From assembly GCF_002288825.1 (NCBI RefSeq), contig NZ_NSLI01000002.1:310001-374000 (forward strand): a DNA stretch of 64,000 bases. Reading direction: 5' to 3'. The DNA comes from Sphingomonas lenta. Lineage in GTDB: Bacteria; Pseudomonadota; Alphaproteobacteria; Sphingomonadales; Sphingomonadaceae. A program made the translations under genes and the position numbers. Under the pieces are notes generated by a model that had not been told where the DNA came from, did no database searches, and was given only the letters and a program-made list of their open reading frames with translations. Positions within the stretch are counted from its first letter, which is position 1; each line of letters opens with the position of its first letter. Shown piece by piece: positions 9,312-16,750 of this stretch.

Positions 9312-10405
9312 ACCCGCTAGCCTTTTTCCCGTCGCGCACCGTCGCCTGGTACATGGCGCGCATGTTTCTGCTGCGGACGTTCGGCATCCTGTTCGCGCTG
9401 GTGCTGGTGCTTCAGGCGCTGGACCTCTTGAGCGAGACGGGCCGCATCCTGGAACGCCCCGGCAACGGCCAGCCGGAGGTGCTGCGCTACGTCTCCTTGC
9501 GCGCGCCGGAGATCATCGCGCGCTTTCTGCCCTTCTCCGTGCTGCTCGGCACGATTCTGACGCTGATCACGATGAACCAGAACAGCGAGGTGATCGCGCT
9601 CAAGGCCGCGGGCATGTCGGCGCACCAGGTGCTGGCTCCCTTGATCATCGCCAGCTTGGGCGTGGCGGCGGTGTCCTTCACCTTCAACGAGCGCATCGTA
9701 GCGCGGGCGAGCTCCACGCTGGAGCAGTGGAAGCGCGTCGACTACGGCCCGCTGCCGATCGACCGCGGCGATCGCACCAACGTCTGGGTGCGCGACGGCG
9801 ACGACCTGATCGAGGTGGCGCGGCTGACCGGACGCGGCGACGCGGCGCGGCTGAGCGGCATCACCATCTACGACCGCGAAGGTGGCGCCCTGCGCGCGAC
9901 GATCACCGCGCAGAACGGCGTGCGCGCGGGCGACGGTTGGCGGATCGGGCCGGCGGAGCGGTTCGACGTGGCCTCGGGCGGCGTCACGCCCCTGGGCGAG
10001 ATCGTCGTCGCCCGCGGCGTGCGCCCCGACCAGTTCACGCTATCGACCGTCAACGCCGAAGGCCTGACCTTCACCGCGCTTCGCGAGGCGATCCAGGACC
10101 TATCGGACGCGGGCCGCCCGACCAAGGCGCTCGAAGGCGCGCTCTGGCACAAGCTGTCGGGGCCGCTCTCCTCGGTGCTGATGCCGCTCCTGGGCGCGGT
10201 CGCGGCGTTCGGCATCGCGCGATCGGGCAAGCTGTTCGTCCGCGCCGTGATCGGCATGGCGCTGGGCTTCGCCTATTTCGTGGCGGACAATTTCGCGCTC
10301 GCGATGGGCAATCTGGGCGCGTACCCGCCGTTCCTCGCGGCGTGGGCGCCGTTCCTGCTGTTCTTCCTGCTGGGCGAGGCGGTGCTGATCAGGACGGAGG
10401 AGTAA
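9308..10405 (+). CDS. lptG: LptG, partner permease of the lipid export ABC transporter
   Basis: 365 residues, YjgP/YjgQ family, with the same design as LptF: an N-terminal membrane helix (FLLRTFGILFALVLVLQAL), a helical hairpin around IIARFLPFSVLLGTILTL, a periplasmic jellyroll (about 130-255) and three C-terminal helices (LMPLLGAVAAFGIA, ALGFAYFVADNFALAMG, FLLFFLLGEAVLI). The GTG start at 9308 overlaps the lptF stop (GTGA), indicating coupled translation and a 1:1 complex. The downstream repeat at 10426-10520 ends the unit. LPS versus sphingolipid cargo cannot be told from the sequence alone. Confidence 0.93.
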   Translation: MNPLAFFPSRTVAWYMARMFLLRTFGILFALVLVLQALDLLSETGRILERPGNGQPEVLRYVSLRAPEIIARFLPFSVLLGTILTLITMNQNSEVIALKAAGMSAHQVLAPLIIASLGVAAVSFTFNERIVARASSTLEQWKRVDYGPLPIDRGDRTNVWVRDGDDLIEVARLTGRGDAARLSGITIYDREGGALRATITAQNGVRAGDGWRIGPAERFDVASGGVTPLGEIVVARGVRPDQFTLSTVNAEGLTFTALREAIQDLSDAGRPTKALEGALWHKLSGPLSSVLMPLLGAVAAFGIARSGKLFVRAVIGMALGFAYFVADNFALAMGNLGAYPPFLAAWAPFLLFFLLGEAVLIRTEE

Positions 10406-10425
10406 AGCCGCCCATCCACTCTTTC

Positions 10426-10520
10426 CGTCATGCCGGACTTGTTCCGGCATCCATCGTCGTGCGAACGATCCCGCCGGATTGCGCGGACTACGATGGACCC
10501 CGAAACAAGTCCGGGGTGAC
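10426..10520. repeat. Palindromic intergenic repeat, copy 1 (CGTCA...GTGAC type)
   Basis: A left arm beginning CGTCATGCCGGACTTG and ending CCATCG is mirrored by CGATGG...AAGTCCGGGGTGAC on the right; the arms match imperfectly. The same unit, with perfect arms, is at 16603-16734. It lies between the converging lptG and desaturase genes and could also serve as a transcription end for both. Translated, it yields the PDLFRGPS string seen in many spurious sphingomonad ORFs. Confidence 0.88.
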
Positions 10521-10546
10521 CGCAGCAGGGTAGGAGACGGAAGCGT

Positions 10547-11635
10547 TTACCGCCCCAGCGTAGACCCCACCAACCGCCCGAGCAGCCCCGGCAGCCCCTT
10601 GTAGCTCGCCTTGTGGTACGGCGAGTCCGGCTCCAGCACCGCGGTGATCCGCCGATGCGCCTCGCCCAGCGAGTGGTAGGGCACGCCCGGCAGCAGGTGG
10701 TGCAGCGCGTGGTAGCGCAGGCCGACCGGTGCCCAGAGCGCGGGCAGCAGCGTCGGCGGCGGCACGTTGACCGAGTCGAGATACTGCGCGGTCACGCTCA
10801 TCGGCTCGCCTTCGTTCTCCCAGAGATGGGCGACGAGCGTGCGGACCTGGTTGATCACCATGGTCGCGGAGACGACGGCCAGGAAGATGCCGAACGAACG
10901 GAGCGGCACGACGCCCGTCGCGACGGCCGCGAGCAGCGCAATCGCCCAGGCGCTGGTCGCGATCTCGACGCGGTCCCACAGCGCCTTGGCCTCGCCCTCC
11001 GGCGCGCGGCGGCGGAACTGCGGGTTGATCGCGAGCGCGGAGAAGCGCTCGACGACGGTCCTGCGCAGGCCCGGCACGACGAACGACAGCGGCGTCAGCA
11101 CGGCGTAGCGGATGAGGAAACCGATCGGCGCGAGCGCGGAGACGAGCACGAACAGCGGCACCGTCCACGGCTTCATAAGCGCCAGCGGCAGGTACTCGGG
11201 GTCCTCGACCGTGCCGTAGCGCGTCTTGGCGTGGTGCAGGTTGTGCACGCCCTCGTACATGAAACTCGGGATGAGCAGGGGCACGCCCACGATCGCGTTC
11301 CAGCCACCGCGGAAGCCGGGCAGCGCCGCATGTTTCATGTGGCTGACCTCGTGGATGAAGCTGCCCGCGCGGTAGAGCGCGAATACCGCTACCACGCCCG
11401 CCAGCAACGCCCAGGCGCCCGGCAGGTGGATCGCGCCCGCCAGCGCCGCGTAGCCGACGAGCGCGGACAGGGCGAGGTCGCCCCAGTAGATCAGCGGCTT
11501 GGGCGCGTGCAGGTCGCGCGTCAGCTCGGCGGCCACTTTCAACATTGCCTTGTCGTCGGCAATGCGCGGACGGGCCTCGCGACCCGCGGCCACAAAGGGC
11601 GAGGCGGCGCGGTCGAGGGAGATCGTGCTGCTCAT
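10547..11635 (-). CDS. Membrane fatty acid desaturase
   Basis: About 362 residues with the three histidine boxes of the membrane desaturase/hydroxylase superfamily: HEVSH (95-99), HNLHH (131-135) and HALHH (309-313), which together bind a di-iron centre. Hydrophobic segments lie at about 53-90, 112-126, 158-190 and 225-262. It would introduce a double bond, or a hydroxyl, into an acyl or sphingoid chain in the inner membrane. The neighbours (lptFG and a probable ceramide synthase) suggest a sphingolipid or ceramide substrate, an inference; ordinary phospholipid chains are the alternative. Three in-frame starts exist (11653 GTG, 11647 ATG, 11635 ATG) without a clear ribosome site; I took the last. 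Confidence 0.88.
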   Translation of the reverse strand: MSSTISLDRAASPFVAAGREARPRIADDKAMLKVAAELTRDLHAPKPLIYWGDLALSALVGYAALAGAIHLPGAWALLAGVVAVFALYRAGSFIHEVSHMKHAALPGFRGGWNAIVGVPLLIPSFMYEGVHNLHHAKTRYGTVEDPEYLPLALMKPWTVPLFVLVSALAPIGFLIRYAVLTPLSFVVPGLRRTVVERFSALAINPQFRRRAPEGEAKALWDRVEIATSAWAIALLAAVATGVVPLRSFGIFLAVVSATMVINQVRTLVAHLWENEGEPMSVTAQYLDSVNVPPPTLLPALWAPVGLRYHALHHLLPGVPYHSLGEAHRRITAVLEPDSPYHKASYKGLPGLLGRLVGSTLGR

Positions 11636-11737
11636 AGCTCGGCTCATCACCACGATATAGTGGCAGGGATGTGGCGATGAAGGGGGGGATGCCCCGCCCG
11701 CCTTCCCCTGCCCCGTCCGCCCGACTAGGAACGGCGC

Positions 11738-12889
11738 GTGTCAGACCTCGTCATCCGCCCCGTCCTGACCAAGCGCGACCGCAAGCGCTTCGTCGACCTG
11801 CCCTTCCGCCTCTATCGCGACGACCCGAACTGGGTCCCGCCGCTCAAGCGCGAGGCGCTCGGGCTGATCACGCCGGGCAAGAACGGCTGGTTCGCGCATG
11901 CGGAGGCGCAGCTCTTCCTCGCCGAGCGCGACGGCCGCGCCGTGGGCCGCATCTCCGCGCACATCGACACGCTCGCGCTCACCATGCCGGCCGGGCAGGG
12001 TTTCGGCCCTGGGGTCGGGCAATGGGGCCTGTTCGACGCCGAGGACGCGGACACGGGCGCGCGGCTGATCGCGACGGCGGAGCAGTGGCTGCGCGATCAG
12101 GGCATGACGCGCGCGCTCGGGCCGATCAGCATGTCGATTTGGGAAGATCCCGGCCTGCTCGTCCGGGGCCATGACCACCCGCCTACCGTCATGATGGGCC
12201 ACGCCAATCCGGAATACCGGACCTGGATCGAAGGCGCGGGCTACGCGGCCGTCAAGCAGCTCCTCACCTACGATCTCGACATCACCAAGGAGTTTCCCCC
12301 GCTGGTCAAGCGGATCATCCGCTCGGGCGAGCAGAACCCGCGCATCCGCGTGCGCACCGTCGACAAGTCGCGCTTCGACCAGGAGGCGCGGATCATCCTC
12401 GACATCCTCAACGACGCATGGTCGGACAATTGGGGTTTCGTGCCCTTGACCGAGCCCGAAGTCCGCGACGTGGGTGTTAAGCTCAAGCCGATCGTCTACG
12501 AAGACCTGATCCGCATCGCCGAGCTCGACGGCAGGCCGGTCGCGTTCATGATCACCTTGCCGGACCTGAACGAGGCGCTAAAGCCGCTGAACGGGTCGCT
12601 CCTGCCGTTCGGCTGGGCGAAGCTGTTGCGCTGGCTGCGCAAGCCCCGCGTGCGCACCATGCGCGTACCGCTGATGGGCGTGGTCAAGGAGCTGCAGGCG
12701 TCGCGCATGGCGAGCCAGCTCGCCTTCATGATGATCGAGTACATCCGCGCCGCATCCGTGGCGAACTACGGCGCGAGCCGGGGCGAGATCGGCTGGATCC
12801 TCGACGACAACCAGGGGATGCGCTCGATCGCCGAGACGATCCAATGCCAGATCAACAAGGTCTACCAGATCTACGGCCGCGACTTGTGA
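11738..12889 (+). CDS. GNAT-fold acyltransferase, probable bacterial ceramide synthase
   Basis: 383 residues, soluble, beginning MSDLVIRPVLTKRDRKRFVDLPFRLY, a family annotated only as acyl-CoA N-acyltransferase. Conserved blocks include FLAERDGRAVGRISAHID, GPISMSIWEDPGLLV and GEIGWILDDNQGMRSIAE. In Caulobacter a protein of this fold, encoded near spt, is the ceramide synthase that attaches a second acyl chain to the sphingoid amine; bacterial and eukaryotic enzymes are unrelated. I assign the role from family resemblance and from the spt-ACP-CerR genes 6 kb away. The start is the GTG at 11738, behind AGGA; a GGAAC-N16-CGTC string overlapping that ribosome site is probably chance. Confidence 0.72.
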   Translation: MSDLVIRPVLTKRDRKRFVDLPFRLYRDDPNWVPPLKREALGLITPGKNGWFAHAEAQLFLAERDGRAVGRISAHIDTLALTMPAGQGFGPGVGQWGLFDAEDADTGARLIATAEQWLRDQGMTRALGPISMSIWEDPGLLVRGHDHPPTVMMGHANPEYRTWIEGAGYAAVKQLLTYDLDITKEFPPLVKRIIRSGEQNPRIRVRTVDKSRFDQEARIILDILNDAWSDNWGFVPLTEPEVRDVGVKLKPIVYEDLIRIAELDGRPVAFMITLPDLNEALKPLNGSLLPFGWAKLLRWLRKPRVRTMRVPLMGVVKELQASRMASQLAFMMIEYIRAASVANYGASRGEIGWILDDNQGMRSIAETIQCQINKVYQIYGRDL

Positions 12890-12893
12890 AGGC

Positions 12894-12924
12894 CCGGCCG
12901 CGGTGGACGTCCCGCCGCGGCCGG
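12894..12924. terminator. Bidirectional hairpin between converging genes
   Basis: CCGGCCGCGG (12894-12903) and CCGCGGCCGG (12915-12924) are perfectly complementary with an 11-base loop. It lies between the stop codons of the ceramide-synthase candidate (plus) and the small two-cysteine protein (minus). No T-tract is present on either side. Confidence 0.6.
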
Positions 12925-12931
12925 TACGCCG

Positions 12932-13180
12932 TCACTTCTTCAAATCGGTCAGCGGGTCGTAACCCTCCCTCAACCAATTGGCGCGCGTGTCGCACGTCCG
13001 GCGCCGGAGGCGCGACCCGGTCACCACGTCGTCGACGCAGTAGCGCGTCTCCTTCTTGGCGGTGGCCGGACCGCCGGCCTGGGCGGGCGCGGCGATGGCG
13101 GGCCTGCGCGGGGCCGCCTCGGGCTGGGCGACGGCGGGCACCGCGAGAGTCGCGGCGATGACGGCGATGATGGTCTTCAC
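12932..13180 (-). CDS. Small secreted two-cysteine protein A (hypothetical)
   Basis: 82 residues from a GTG at 13180 preceded by GGAGGAGAAAGG. Residues 1-19 (VKTIIAVIAATLAVPAVAQ) form a signal peptide with an AVA-Q cleavage site. The linker is rich in alanine and proline. The mature C-terminal part has two cysteines in a YCVDD...RRRTCDTRANWLREGYDPL pattern, likely one disulphide in the periplasm. The neighbour at 13348-13605 has the same architecture and the same CRTYREW/CDTRANW type of ending, so they are probably distant paralogues. Function unknown. A GTGTA-n-TACAC palindrome joined to a -10-like box lies about 120 bases upstream. Confidence 0.75.
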   Translation of the reverse strand: MKTIIAVIAATLAVPAVAQPEAAPRRPAIAAPAQAGGPATAKKETRYCVDDVVTGSRLRRRTCDTRANWLREGYDPLTDLKK

Positions 13181-13289
13181 GGCTTTCCCTTTCTCCTCCT
13201 GCGGGGTCGGTCCCGCGTGTCCTGAGCTTTGCATCAGGCGTGCCAGGTTCGGCTGGCAGGTGTTTTCAATCGCTTAGCCCAGGTGGCTT

Positions 13290-13313
13290 GCTGGTATAGA
13301 AGTGTAATACACC
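13290..13313 (-). promoter_or_regulatory. Palindrome-plus-minus-10 module, copy A
   Basis: On the minus strand GGTGTATTACAC (palindrome GTGTA-n-TACAC, 13302-13312) is followed by TTCTATAC, a candidate -10 element. It lies upstream of the small secreted protein gene that starts at 13180. Two more copies precede the neighbouring gene. Confidence 0.5.
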
Positions 13314-13347
13314 GATGGTTAGCGACCCGCGCCAATGCTCGGTCGGA

Positions 13348-13605
13348 TCAGCTGGTCAGGGGCTGCACGCCCAGCGCCGTCCACTCGCGGTAGGTCCGGC
13401 ACACGCGCTGCGGCACGCTCTGGCGCTGACCGTTTCCGGCCACCGCCCGCCCGCTATCGAACACGCAGTAGCGGGGCCCCTCGCCCGCCTTGCGACGGCT
13501 CTCCGGCGCGCTCAGCGCGTGCTTCAGGATGCGGGCGTCGACCGCGCGATCCAGATCGGCGCCGGCGCTCAGCATCGCGACGGCCGGCATCAACATCTGC
13601 AACAT
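13348..13605 (-). CDS. Small secreted two-cysteine protein B (hypothetical)
   Basis: 85 residues from an ATG with an excellent AAGGAGGTGAG site. A short hydrophobic N-terminus (MLQMLMPAVAMLSAGA) looks like an export signal. The remainder contains YCVFDSG and VCRTYREWTALGV, i.e. two cysteines about 22 residues apart, the same spacing class and ending (aromatic, then QPL/DPL) as the protein at 12932-13180. No enzymatic motif is visible. Two GTG-nnn-TACACC modules lie 55 and 117 bases upstream, so both small genes may answer to one regulator. The frame remains open upstream of 13605, but the ribosome site decides the start. Confidence 0.75.
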   Translation of the reverse strand: MLQMLMPAVAMLSAGADLDRAVDARILKHALSAPESRRKAGEGPRYCVFDSGRAVAGNGQRQSVPQRVCRTYREWTALGVQPLTS

Positions 13606-13653
13606 GGCTCACCTCCTTCTCCGTCACCATCGACGGTACGGAAAGGAAGTGCA

Positions 13654-13671
13654 TTAGTCGTGCCATACACC
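13654..13671 (-). promoter_or_regulatory. Palindrome-plus-minus-10 module, copy B (proximal)
   Basis: On the minus strand GGTGTATGGCAC is followed by GACTAATGC. One half of the palindrome is degenerate compared with copies A and C, but the spacing to the CTAAT box is the same. It lies 50-67 bases before the ATG at 13605, where a promoter would be expected. Confidence 0.5.
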
Positions 13672-13713
13672 TCGCAAGGCGTGGAGCTCGCCGGAATGCC
13701 GGTCCTGAGCGCG

Positions 13714-13733
13714 TATTAGTGGTGTAGTACACC
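13714..13733 (-). promoter_or_regulatory. Palindrome-plus-minus-10 module, copy C (distal)
   Basis: A perfect palindrome GGTGTA-n-TACACC (13721-13733) is followed on the minus strand by ACTAATAC. It is about 61 bases upstream of copy B, close to six helical turns, which would allow cooperative binding of one protein to both. Confidence 0.5.
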
Positions 13734-13761
13734 AACGGCTGGCGTTATGCGCCAGCCCCGG

Positions 13762-14532
13762 TCAGCGCAGCCGAACCCAAGTCGGCGCGTGGTCGCTGGC
13801 CTTGTCGCGGCCGCGATACTCCTTGTCGACGCCCGCACCGAGCATGCGGTCGGCCGCCTGGGGACTCAAGAGCAGATGGTCGATGCGGAAACCCGCGTCG
13901 CGGGCCCAGGCCTGCGCCTGATAGTCCCAGAACGTCCATACGGCCCCGCGCGGGTGCCGCGTGCGCAGCGCGTCCGTCCATCCCTGCGCCAACAGCCGGC
14001 GATAGGCGGCGCGGCTCTCCGGCTGCATCAGCGCGTCCTCCGCCAGCGCGCGGACGGAATAGGCGTCGTCGTCGTTCGGGATGACGTTGTAGTCGCCCGC
14101 GAGCACGACCGGCTTCTCCTCGACGAGCAGCGCGCGCGCGTGGTTCGCGAGCCGCTCCATCCAGCGCAGCTTATAGTCGAACTTGGGCCCGGGCCGCGGA
14201 TTGCCGTTGGGCAGGTAGATGGATGCGACGACCAGCCCGTCCACCTCCGCCTCGAGATAGCGGCTCTGCTCGTCCTCCGGATCGCCGCCCAGCCCACGGT
14301 GGCGCTCGACCGGATCGGCGCCCCTGGCGAGCACCGCGACGCCGTTGAACCCTTTCTGCCCGTGCCACACGCCGCCGTAGCCGATGTCGCGGATCTCGCG
14401 TTCGGGAAACGTCTCGTCCGTCGTCTTGAGCTCCTGGAGGCAGACGATGTCGGGCTGCTGCTCGGTCAGATATTCGAGCAGGCGCGGCAGCCGCGCCTTG
14501 ATGCCGTTGACGTTGTAGGTGACGATCTTCAT
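13762..14532 (-). CDS. xth: Exodeoxyribonuclease III (AP endonuclease)
   Basis: 256 residues of the exonuclease III family. The first block MKIVTYNVNGIKARL carries the Asn that binds metal, LQELKTTDE the catalytic Glu at about position 34, GDYNVIPND the Asp/Asn pair, and the final SDHAPTWV the Asp-His pair that activates water. It cleaves DNA 5' of abasic sites and removes 3' blocking groups in base-excision repair in the cytoplasm. The length is normal. It lies 23 bases behind the erpA stop on the same strand, so the two probably form one transcript. The start ATG is unambiguous. Confidence 0.95.
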   Translation of the reverse strand: MKIVTYNVNGIKARLPRLLEYLTEQQPDIVCLQELKTTDETFPEREIRDIGYGGVWHGQKGFNGVAVLARGADPVERHRGLGGDPEDEQSRYLEAEVDGLVVASIYLPNGNPRPGPKFDYKLRWMERLANHARALLVEEKPVVLAGDYNVIPNDDDAYSVRALAEDALMQPESRAAYRRLLAQGWTDALRTRHPRGAVWTFWDYQAQAWARDAGFRIDHLLLSPQAADRMLGAGVDKEYRGRDKASDHAPTWVRLR

Positions 14533-14555
14533 CGCGCCGCCTTAGCGGGCGGTCG

Positions 14556-14894
14556 TCAGACTGCGAAGCTCGATCCGCAGCCGCAGCCCGAGGCGGCTTG
14601 CGGGTTCTCGACGCGGAACGCCGCGCCGCCCAGCGACTCGACGTAATCGACGCTCGCACCGCGGACCAGGTCGAGGCTGACGCTGTCCACCACCAGCCGG
14701 ACGCCGTCGCGCTCCGCGACCGTGTCGTTGCCGTCCACCGCGTCCGCGAAGCCGAACCGGTACTGGAAACCCGAGCAGCCGCCGCCGTCGACCGACAGCC
14801 GAAGGATGGCCAGCTTGCCCTGCTTCGCCGCGATCGCCGCCACGCGCGCCGCGGCGGAAGGGGTCAGCGAGATATCGGGAGCGGTCGTGGCCAT
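14556..14894 (-). CDS. erpA: Iron-sulphur cluster insertion protein, ErpA/HesB/IscA family
   Basis: 112 residues. The A-type carrier signature is complete: one cysteine in GGGCSGFQY and two in SGCGCGSSF near the C-terminus, which together hold the cluster. The protein receives Fe-S clusters from the SUF/ISC scaffold and passes them to target enzymes. The frame opens at a TTG at 14903, but the ATG at 14894 (MATTAPDISLT) is the better start. The gene precedes xth on the same strand. IscA and ErpA cannot be told apart with certainty from one sequence, so the symbol is the likely but not the only choice. Confidence 0.88.
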   Translation of the reverse strand: MATTAPDISLTPSAAARVAAIAAKQGKLAILRLSVDGGGCSGFQYRFGFADAVDGNDTVAERDGVRLVVDSVSLDLVRGASVDYVESLGGAAFRVENPQAASGCGCGSSFAV

Positions 14895-14901
14895 AGTCCG
14901 C

Positions 14902-14938
14902 AAATAAGAAGGGCGGAGGCCGATGTCAGCCCCCGCCC
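14902..14938 (-). terminator. Terminator of the M23 peptidase gene
   Basis: On the minus strand GGGCGG and GGC pair with GCC and CCGCCC (14911-14938, one mismatch, 8-base loop), followed by TTCTTATTT. It lies between the peptidase stop and the erpA start and marks a transcription boundary. Confidence 0.72.
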
Positions 14939-14966
14939 GAGTTGGTCACCCACTAGGGATCTCGGT

Positions 14967-15686
14967 TCAGTCCAGCGACTCCGGCAGGTTCGCCGACACG
15001 GGCACGATGTGCACCGCGCGGTCCTGCGCCGCGAGGAGATAGTCGGCCGAGGTCAGGAACGGCACGGGGTTGACCGCGCGGCCGTCCATGCGGACCTCGT
15101 AATGGAGGTGGCTGCCCGTGGAGCGGCCGGTCGAACCCATCAGGCCGATGATCTGGCCGCGCTGCACGCGCGAACCGGCCGAGACCAGGATGCGCGACAG
15201 GTGGCCGTAGCGCGTCGCGATGCCCTTGCCGTGGTCGAGCTCGACCAGGTTGCCGTAGCCGCCGCGACGCTTCGCCTCGGCGACGATCCCGTCGGCGGTG
15301 GCGTAGATCGGCGTGCCGACCGGTCCGCGGATGTCGACGCCGGCATGCATCGCCGCCGAGCCGCGGAACGGGTCGGAACGGATGCCGAAATTACTGGAAT
15401 AGTCCATCTTGGCGACAGGCTGGACCGACGGGATCGCGATCGCGCCCTGGCCGGTGGTGCCGCCGTCCATCTTCTTCCAGGCGGTAAACAGCGTGCGGAA
15501 GTCGCCGTCGGGACGCATGGCGGAGGACGCCTCGGCGCTGCTCGCCGCGATCAGCGGGCCGCCCTGGGCGGTGGTCGCCGGCGCCGACTTCTCGGCCGGC
15601 TCGTTGGCGAGCGCCTGGCCGGTGGAGAGCGTGGCGATGAGCGCAGCCGCTGCGACCCGACGCGCGATGAAGTTGAATTTGGTCAT
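14967..15686 (-). CDS. M23 (LytM-type) metallopeptidase, exported
   Basis: 239 residues from the ATG at 15686. A signal peptide (MTKFNFIARRVAAAALIATLSTGQALA) is followed by a variable linker and the LytM domain: MHAGVD supplies the first zinc His and Asp, SHLHYE the last histidines, with GYGNLVELDHG and ATRYGHLS between them. Such proteins cut peptidoglycan cross-links or, if degenerate, activate amidases; here the zinc ligands HxxxD and HxH are all present, so it is probably an active endopeptidase in the periplasm. The substrate bond is not predictable. The gene is monocistronic, with its own terminator downstream. Confidence 0.9.
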   Translation of the reverse strand: MTKFNFIARRVAAAALIATLSTGQALANEPAEKSAPATTAQGGPLIAASSAEASSAMRPDGDFRTLFTAWKKMDGGTTGQGAIAIPSVQPVAKMDYSSNFGIRSDPFRGSAAMHAGVDIRGPVGTPIYATADGIVAEAKRRGGYGNLVELDHGKGIATRYGHLSRILVSAGSRVQRGQIIGLMGSTGRSTGSHLHYEVRMDGRAVNPVPFLTSADYLLAAQDRAVHIVPVSANLPESLD

Positions 15687-15799
15687 CAAACCCCGGCGTG
15701 CTTGCCAGCCCCCTCCCCAACAGGATGCCGGCCCCAAAATTTCGTCGCGTTACGCAGCCCCACCGCGTTTCGGACAGGAACCGTTGTGCCGATCGGTGG

Positions 15800-16591
15800 T
15801 TAACAGGCAATAACCTCGTAGAATTCCCGCGTCAGACCGGCTTGGCTCCGCGCCGAGTCGTTGAATGGCGGCTTCAGGACACCCCTGAAATAGCGCCGGA
15901 CCTTCTCCCGCCACAGCGGCGCGGGCTCGACTCCGGACTCGGCGCAGCGCTGTCCGAACCATTTCACGCCGAAGCCGACGTGCCGGATCTCGTCCGTGTA
16001 GATGCGGTGGAGGATGCGCGCGCTGGGCTCGTCGCCGGCGGTTCTGAAGCGCGCGACGGTGTCGGGCGTCACGTCCAGCCCACGCGCTTCCAGCACCATC
16101 GGCACCACCGCGAGCCGCCCGAGTGAGTCGTTTGCGGTCGCCTCGGCCGCCTCCCACAGCCCCGCATGCGCCGGCAGCTGCCCGTAGAAGCTGCCCAGCG
16201 TCCGGAGCCGCCGGTCGAGGATGGCGAAGTGCATCGCCTCGTCCACGCCGACCGAGATCCAGTCGTCGACGAACGCGCGCGGGAACTCGGCGCCGAACCG
16301 CCCCGCACAGTCGAAGGCGAGGTCGATCGCCGAGAACTCGATATGCGCCAGCGCGTGCAGCAGCGCGACGCGCCCGCGTTCGGAGCCGCCCCTGCCCCGC
16401 TTAGGCATGCGGTTGGGCGGCAGCAGCTCCGGCCGGTCAGGCCGGGCGGGCGCGTCGGGCATGGCGACGTCGAACAGATGCGCGAGCTCGCCCCTGCGCC
16501 AACGACGCGCAGTTTCGCGCGCGAGCCGGACCTTGGTGCGCGGCTCCCCCGCCGAGAGCACCGCCCGACAGGCCCGGGCGATCGTCAGCAT
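15800..16591 (-). CDS. DUF455 ferritin-like protein
   Basis: About 263 residues, recognised by the ferritin-like DUF455 pattern: HALAHIEFSAIDLAFD, SVGVDEAMHFAILDRRL and HRIYTDEIRHVGFGVKWF each contribute Glu and His residues of the ExxH kind that can bind two metals in a four-helix bundle. Members are of unknown function; related tRNA hydroxylases (MiaE) share the fold. Two starts are possible, GTG at 16597 and ATG at 16591; the open frame further upstream is read-through of the palindromic repeat and is not coding. It follows no obvious operon. Confidence 0.82.
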   Translation of the reverse strand: MLTIARACRAVLSAGEPRTKVRLARETARRWRRGELAHLFDVAMPDAPARPDRPELLPPNRMPKRGRGGSERGRVALLHALAHIEFSAIDLAFDCAGRFGAEFPRAFVDDWISVGVDEAMHFAILDRRLRTLGSFYGQLPAHAGLWEAAEATANDSLGRLAVVPMVLEARGLDVTPDTVARFRTAGDEPSARILHRIYTDEIRHVGFGVKWFGQRCAESGVEPAPLWREKVRRYFRGVLKPPFNDSARSQAGLTREFYEVIAC

Positions 16592-16602
16592 CTCCACGCC
16601 CC

Positions 16603-16734
16603 CGTCACCCCGGACTTGTTCCGGGGTCCATCGCTGAGCGGGCGATCCGGTCGGGGGAACGCACCTCCTTGGCTCCACATCCGCAAACGGTTCGCCCGGA
16701 CGACGATGGACCCCGGAACAAGTCCGGGGTGACG
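16603..16734. repeat. Palindromic intergenic repeat, copy 2, with perfect 31-bp arms
   Basis: Bases 16603-16633 (CGTCACCCCGG...CCATCG) are the exact reverse complement of 16704-16734. The same unit, less perfect, occurs at 10426-10520. It sits between bcp and the DUF455 gene, just outside both coding regions. It has no ORF of its own. It is a member of the sphingomonad repeat family that gives the PDLFRGPS peptide in spurious translations. Confidence 0.92.
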
Positions 16735-16750
16735 AACAAGAAAGCGCGTC

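Noticed and set aside
10428..10517. PDLFRGPS-type peptides from the repeat, suggesting a conserved protein tail
   Set aside because: They are translations of the palindromic repeat and appear in several frames and on both strands.
11728..11752. EcfG-like promoter (GGAAC-N16-CGTC) at the ceramide-synthase candidate
   Set aside because: It overlaps the ribosome site and first codons of the gene itself, so it could not drive the full ORF.
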